This document shows, piece after piece, positions 7,018 to 10,895 of a stretch of 10,895 nt of DNA (positions are counted from its first letter, which is position 1; every line of letters starts with the position of its first letter). The position numbers and the translations under genes were made by a program. A model generated the notes under the pieces. That model was not told the origin of the DNA, searched no databases, and saw nothing but the letters and a program-made list of their open reading frames with translations. The stretch spans positions 1 through 10,895 of the forward strand of contig JALOMM010000026.1 of NCBI GenBank assembly GCA_025455535.1. Reading direction: 5' to 3'. This stretch comes from Bacteroidales bacterium (lineage in GTDB: Bacteria > Bacteroidota > Bacteroidia > Bacteroidales > VadinHA17).

Positions 7018-8040
7018 ATGGCTGATACGAATACGTTACAGTATACCGCAAAGGATTTCAAGAGTGACCAGGAAGTAAGATGGTGCCCCGGTTGCGGAGA
7101 CCATGGGATACTTGCCTCACTGCAGAAGACACTTGCTGACATGGGTGTTCCCAAAGAAAAATATGTCTTCGTTTCAGGCATCGGGTGCTCATCGAGGCTG
7201 CCATACTACATGAATACCTACGGCTTTCACGGTATTCACGGCCGCGCAGCGGCAATAGCAACAGGTGTCAAGATTGCCAATCCGGACCTGATGGTATGGG
7301 AGATGACAGGCGACGGCGACGCCCTGGCAATAGGAGGGAACCATTTCATCCATGCGGTAAGACGCAATATTGACATCAAGATACTCCTGTTTAACAATGA
7401 GATATACGGTCTCACCAAGGGACAGTATTCGCCCACCTCACAGAGAGGGCTGGTGACAAAGACATCACCTTTCGGTACTATTGAAGAACCGTTCAAGGTT
7501 GGCGAGCTGACCATCGGCGCTCACGGACGCTTTTTTGCACGCACTGTAGATTATAACCTGCAGCTCTCGGGCGAGGTTTACAGGGAGGCGGGTCTCTTCA
7601 AGGGCACCGCCGTGGTAGAGGTGATACAGAACTGTGTCATTTTTAATGACGGGGTCCATGAAGCCATCACAAACAAGGAGTTCAGGGATGACAGGACAAT
7701 AGTACTGCGTCACGGTAAGCCGATGATCTTCGGCAAGGAGCACGACAGGGGATTAATCCTTGACGGCATAAAGCTTAAGGTTGTTAAGATAGGGGAGAAC
7801 GGCATCACTGAAAAAGATCTTCTGGTGCATGATGCAGAGGAAGCCAATCCTGGAATACACTACATGCTCGCCGGGATGCAGTATCCGGAATATCCCTTTG
7901 CCCTTGGCGTTATCAGGGCTGTCAAATCACAGACTTATGACGATGCAATGATTGAACAGCACAAACAGGTGCAGACAGCTTCGAAGATCAGATCAGTTGA
8001 CGATCTGCTGATGAGCGGCTCAACCTGGGAGGTAGAGTGA
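7018..8040 (+). CDS. korB: 2-oxoacid:ferredoxin oxidoreductase, beta subunit (probable 2-oxoglutarate KorB)
   Basis: TPP-binding catalytic partner of KorA, 340 residues, the usual length for this type. The TPP/Mg motif is GDGD at 98-101, continuing through Asn108 and IKILLFNNEIYG (Asn126, Asn127, Gly131), followed by LTKGQYSPTS. Cysteines placed as in cluster-binding beta subunits are Cys23 and Cys26 (WCPGCGDHG), Cys57 (SGIGCSS) and Cys206 (IQNCVIFND), so all four candidate ligands for one [4Fe-4S] cluster are present. The GFHGIHGRAAAIATG segment is typical of KorB/PorB. The cluster would pass electrons from the TPP intermediate to a soluble ferredoxin encoded elsewhere. It is co-transcribed with korA and followed by an intrinsic terminator, so korA-korB form a closed two-gene unit. 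Confidence 0.95.
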   Translation: MADTNTLQYTAKDFKSDQEVRWCPGCGDHGILASLQKTLADMGVPKEKYVFVSGIGCSSRLPYYMNTYGFHGIHGRAAAIATGVKIANPDLMVWEMTGDGDALAIGGNHFIHAVRRNIDIKILLFNNEIYGLTKGQYSPTSQRGLVTKTSPFGTIEEPFKVGELTIGAHGRFFARTVDYNLQLSGEVYREAGLFKGTAVVEVIQNCVIFNDGVHEAITNKEFRDDRTIVLRHGKPMIFGKEHDRGLILDGIKLKVVKIGENGITEKDLLVHDAEEANPGIHYMLAGMQYPEYPFALGVIRAVKSQTYDDAMIEQHKQVQTASKIRSVDDLLMSGSTWEVE

Positions 8041-8067
8041 TCTGTCACCGCTTTACGGAATATAATT

Positions 8068-8100
8068 ACGGGCACACCATATACTGTGCCCGTCTTTTTT
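8068..8100 (+). terminator. Rho-independent terminator after korAB
   Basis: ACGGGCACA (8068-8076) pairs perfectly with TGTGCCCGT (8085-8093), giving a 9-bp stem with an 8-base loop, followed by CTTTTTT. A second T-rich stretch follows at about 8105-8112. It begins 28 bases after the korB stop and separates korAB from the next gene, which therefore needs its own promoter. Confidence 0.9.
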
Positions 8101-8114
8101 GCCCTCTTTTTTAC

Positions 8115-8122
8115 TAATTTTG
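8115..8122 (+). promoter_or_regulatory. Candidate Bacteroidota -7 element for the composite dikinase-like gene
   Basis: TAATTTTG matches TAnnTTTG at every fixed position and lies between the korAB terminator and the ATG at 8148, where a promoter is expected. Transcription would begin around 8127-8131, leaving a leader of about 17 to 21 bases. A TTTG at 8098-8101 lies 13 bases upstream, shorter than the usual spacing of about 20, so the -33 element is doubtful. The position makes this more credible than an isolated match would be. Confidence 0.5.
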
Positions 8123-8147
8123 ACCATTCACTTCACCCGAAGAACTG

Positions 8148-10895
8148 ATGAGTAAAAAGCCTGAGACAAGCCCGCACTTCAACCGCGCCATGCGTGACCA
8201 GCAGGAGCGACTGAAGGAGCTTGCCTGTATAAACCGCGTAACACAGATACTCAAAGAGGGCAAAACCATCGAGGAGACACTCATGCACCTCGTCCTGACC
8301 CTCCCGGCGGCATGGCAGTACCCCGAATATACAGTCGCACGCATAACTTACGCCGACAGGCATTATGAGACCCCTGGCTTCAGCGAGACTGAGTGGGAGA
8401 TGGTTCAGGATTTTACGACCCTGGGAGGGGATGGATCAATAGGGGTTTACTATACCCGTGAGTTTACGAAGGAGTATGAGGGTCCCTTCCTCAAGGAGGA
8501 ACGAGACCTTATTGCCAATCTCTCTAAACTGATCACCGGATTTGTCAACAGCATCATAGCAAGGGATTCCGGCGTTTCTTTAACCATGGAGTCTGCTTCT
8601 GAGGAAGATAGCGAGAACCTCTCAAGCCGCAAGCTCCTTCAGAAATTCCTTGACAGACATAACGCCGAGAGGGATGTCTTCCATGACCTGATGCCATTCA
8701 TGGTAAAGGAGATATTGCTTGTCGCCAGCCTCTATGACGCTTACTCCATAGAGGGTGAAGGACGATTCTCTGACCATATGCTGGGTGAGTACTACCAGAT
8801 GAGCCTTACATCCATACCAAGGGTCACCGGCGTCTCAGGAGAGGATGAGGTCTTCGACAGACTCCGGTCAAGACATTATGACATGATCATAATCATGGTC
8901 GGCGTTGACAAGGAGGGGCCGATGAATATGTGCAGAAACCTGAAGGAGAGATACCCCTATATACCTACTTTTCTCTTGCTGAACAACCCCGGTGACATTC
9001 CGTTTGTGCTTAACCAGAAGAAGCTTGGAGTCCCCTTCGACAACTTTTTTGTCTGGACAGGCGAGTCAAAGGTCTTCTTTGCCATGGTAAAACTTCTTGA
9101 GGATAAGGTCAATGTTGAGAACGACACAAAGAAGGGACTCACGGGAGTGATGCTCATCATTGAGGACGCTGCCGACTATTATTCGACCTATGTGCCGATG
9201 CTCTACACCCTGGTCCTGGAACAGACCCGGAGTCTCATCGAGGACGTCTCTTCGGATGAGCTGTATAAGGTGCTGAAGCTGAGGGCGAGACCGAAGATAC
9301 TGCTTGCCTCAACCTATGAAGAGGCCGTTTCCATTTTCAGAAGATACAAAGACAGCCTCCTGGGGGTAATCTCCGACATGCGCTTCCCGCGTGAGGGGAT
9401 ACTCAATAACATGGCAGGCTTCGACCTCATTGAACATATCAGGTCAGAACTGCCTAACCTGCCTACCGTCCTTCAGTCATCAGACCCTGATAACATCAAA
9501 TATGCCACACAACTCAGGGTGAGCTTCATCAACAAGAACTCGGAGAGCCTTCTCCAGGATCTGAAGTCATTTATAAATTATTATCTCGGGTTTGGCAATT
9601 TTGTCTACCGTGACACCACCGGCAGACAGATAGCAGTCGCTAAATCAATGAAGGAGTTCGAGTCTTTCCTGCAGACCGTCCCTGAAGATTCACTCGTCTA
9701 CCATGCAATGAAAAACCACTTCTCCATGTGGCTGATGGCCCGCGGTGAGGTGAAGATCGCAAAGAGGATAAACCCTGTCAAGCTGTCAGACTTTAAAAGC
9801 CTCACCGAACTGAGGGAATTCCTTCTCGAGATAATAAGGAAGAGAAGGAGGGAGGTCAACAAGGGAAAGGTGGTCAACTTTGACGAGGCTGCTGTCATCG
9901 ATGAGTCAAATGTCGTTAGCCTGGCCGGAGGATCACTCGGAGGGAAGGGCCGTGGCCTGGCATTCATCAATACCCTTATTTACAGCTTCGAGCTCGGACG
10001 GCTGCAGCCGGACATCAATATCAGGACACCCGTAACAGCTATCATCGGGACGGATGAGTTTGACCTCTTCATGGAGAGCAACAACCTCTGGGAGCTGATA
10101 AAGAAGGAGAAGGACTTCAAGGCACTTCAGAGACAGTTTCTTGCCGGAAGCCTCAGCACTGACCTTGAGGGGAGACTCAGGGTCTTCATGAAGCTCAACA
10201 CGGGGCCGCTGGCGGTAAGGTCATCCAGTCTCTTCGAAGACTCTCTCAGCCAGCCCTTCTCAGGTATCTTCGGCACTTATCTCCTGCCCAACAACCATCC
10301 CGACCCGGAGGTGAGGCTCAGACAGCTGCTGGGTGCCGTGAAACTCGTTTTCTCGTCAATCTACTCTGACAACTCGCGCACCTATTTCGAAGCAATAAAC
10401 TTCAAGGTGGAGCAGGAGAAGATGGCTGTTGTCATACAGACAGTAGTAGGTAACAGGTTTGGTGACACCTTCTATCCCCATCTCAGCGGCACGGCGCAGT
10501 CATTCAACTTCTACCCCGTAGCTCATATGACCCCGCAGGACGGTTTTGCCGTCATTGCCGTGGGGCTGGGTCAGTACGTCCTTGACGGAGAGAGAGCCTT
10601 CAGGTTCTCCCCCTCATTCCCGTCGCTTGACATCGTCTCTATCGATGATCTCTCAAAGTATTCGCAGGTCAACTTCTATGCTATAAATATGGCAAGAAGT
10701 GAGTTTGACCTTCTGCAGGGTGAGAAGGCCGGGCTTGTCAAGCTGAACATAAACAAGGCTGAAGAGCACGGTACGCTGGCACACTCAGCATCAGTGCTCA
10801 GCATTGACAATGAGACTCTGACGCCGGGCCTTTACGAGGCCGGCCCGAGGGTTATAAACTTTGCCGATATCCTCAAGTATGATTATATACCGCTG
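8148..10895 (+). CDS. GAF-like / receiver / receiver / PPDK-type ATP-binding composite protein (3' end outside window)
   Basis: One uninterrupted frame of 916 codons runs from the ATG at 8148 off the end of the window. Residues about 15-136 resemble a GAF-like sensor domain of prokaryotic signalling kinases: LKELACINRVTQIL, AAWQYPEYTVARITY and EGPFLKEERDLIANL. Residues about 187-320 look like a receiver domain that has lost its pocket: strand 3 reads YDMIIIMVGVD with no aspartate at the phosphoacceptor place. Residues about 333-476 are a second receiver with an acidic pair Glu339-Asp340, phosphoacceptor Asp410 (VISDMRFP), Ser444/445 and Lys463, plus roughly 25 extra residues between helix 1 and strand 2. 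From about 588 comes a PPDK/PEP-synthase N-terminal ATP-grasp domain: LAGGSLGGKGRGL (Lys600), LAVRSSSLFEDS (Arg691, Glu697, Asp698), FSGIFGTY and AVVIQTVVGNRFG. No phosphohistidine (TSHAAI-like) motif or PEP-binding barrel appears within the window. There is no signal peptide or membrane segment, so it is cytoplasmic. Function is unknown: possibly a signal-controlled dikinase or ATP-dependent phosphotransferase near pyruvate/PEP. Calling it PEP synthase would go beyond the evidence. Confidence 0.85.
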   Translation, partial: MSKKPETSPHFNRAMRDQQERLKELACINRVTQILKEGKTIEETLMHLVLTLPAAWQYPEYTVARITYADRHYETPGFSETEWEMVQDFTTLGGDGSIGVYYTREFTKEYEGPFLKEERDLIANLSKLITGFVNSIIARDSGVSLTMESASEEDSENLSSRKLLQKFLDRHNAERDVFHDLMPFMVKEILLVASLYDAYSIEGEGRFSDHMLGEYYQMSLTSIPRVTGVSGEDEVFDRLRSRHYDMIIIMVGVDKEGPMNMCRNLKERYPYIPTFLLLNNPGDIPFVLNQKKLGVPFDNFFVWTGESKVFFAMVKLLEDKVNVENDTKKGLTGVMLIIEDAADYYSTYVPMLYTLVLEQTRSLIEDVSSDELYKVLKLRARPKILLASTYEEAVSIFRRYKDSLLGVISDMRFPREGILNNMAGFDLIEHIRSELPNLPTVLQSSDPDNIKYATQLRVSFINKNSESLLQDLKSFINYYLGFGNFVYRDTTGRQIAVAKSMKEFESFLQTVPEDSLVYHAMKNHFSMWLMARGEVKIAKRINPVKLSDFKSLTELREFLLEIIRKRRREVNKGKVVNFDEAAVIDESNVVSLAGGSLGGKGRGLAFINTLIYSFELGRLQPDINIRTPVTAIIGTDEFDLFMESNNLWELIKKEKDFKALQRQFLAGSLSTDLEGRLRVFMKLNTGPLAVRSSSLFEDSLSQPFSGIFGTYLLPNNHPDPEVRLRQLLGAVKLVFSSIYSDNSRTYFEAINFKVEQEKMAVVIQTVVGNRFGDTFYPHLSGTAQSFNFYPVAHMTPQDGFAVIAVGLGQYVLDGERAFRFSPSFPSLDIVSIDDLSKYSQVNFYAINMARSEFDLLQGEKAGLVKLNINKAEEHGTLAHSASVLSIDNETLTPGLYEAGPRVINFADILKYDYIPL

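Noticed and set aside
8114..8363. Two minus-strand frames at the start of the composite gene
   Set aside because: They oppose the GAF-like domain, are out of frame with each other, lack family features and one would run into the promoter/terminator region.
8148..10895. Calling the last gene ppsA or ppdK outright
   Set aside because: Only the ATP-binding domain is visible; the phosphohistidine and PEP-binding domains are not in the window, so the enzyme activity cannot be claimed.

Overview
The window looks like chromosomal DNA from an anaerobic member of the Bacteroidota, most likely Bacteroidales-like. Three things point there: the envelope gene order uppS-bamA-ompH-ompH-murI, protein signatures such as the UppS 'SYSSRWEI' variant and the fused KorA, and TAnnTTTG-type promoter elements with A-rich leaders in place of strong Shine-Dalgarno sites at most starts. 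All recognisable genes are on the plus strand and closely packed. I see no tRNA, rRNA, CRISPR array, insertion sequence, attachment site or replication origin. Arg AGG/AGA and Ile ATA codons are frequent by eye and alike in every gene, so nothing looks recently transferred.

Region 1 (1-4165) is an envelope-biogenesis cluster. It holds the 3' part of uppS (undecaprenyl diphosphate synthase, which makes the lipid carrier for peptidoglycan and surface glycans), complete bamA (outer-membrane protein insertase), and two tandem ompH/skp-like periplasmic chaperone genes. A strong intrinsic terminator (4132-4165) closes the cluster. Region 2 (4175-4981) is murI, glutamate racemase, which supplies D-glutamate for peptidoglycan; its start codon lies only 9 bases past that terminator.

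Region 3 (5172-8100) follows a 190-base AT-rich spacer. It is korA-korB, a two-subunit 2-oxoacid:ferredoxin oxidoreductase, probably for 2-oxoglutarate. The gamma and alpha parts are fused in KorA; KorB binds TPP and probably a [4Fe-4S] cluster. The genes are one base apart, korB has a good Shine-Dalgarno site inside the end of korA, and a clean terminator follows.

Region 4 (8148-10895, running off the window) is one long open frame of 916 codons. It encodes a composite protein: an N-terminal GAF-like sensor domain, a degenerate receiver domain, a receiver domain that keeps its phosphorylation pocket, and a pyruvate phosphate dikinase/PEP synthase-type ATP-binding domain. This is the most unusual gene here. 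It joins two-component-type signalling to a dikinase ATP-grasp module next to a ferredoxin-linked 2-oxoacid enzyme. Proteins of this general type are, as far as I recall, present in Bacteroidota under names such as 'PEP/pyruvate-binding domain protein', but I know of no established function.
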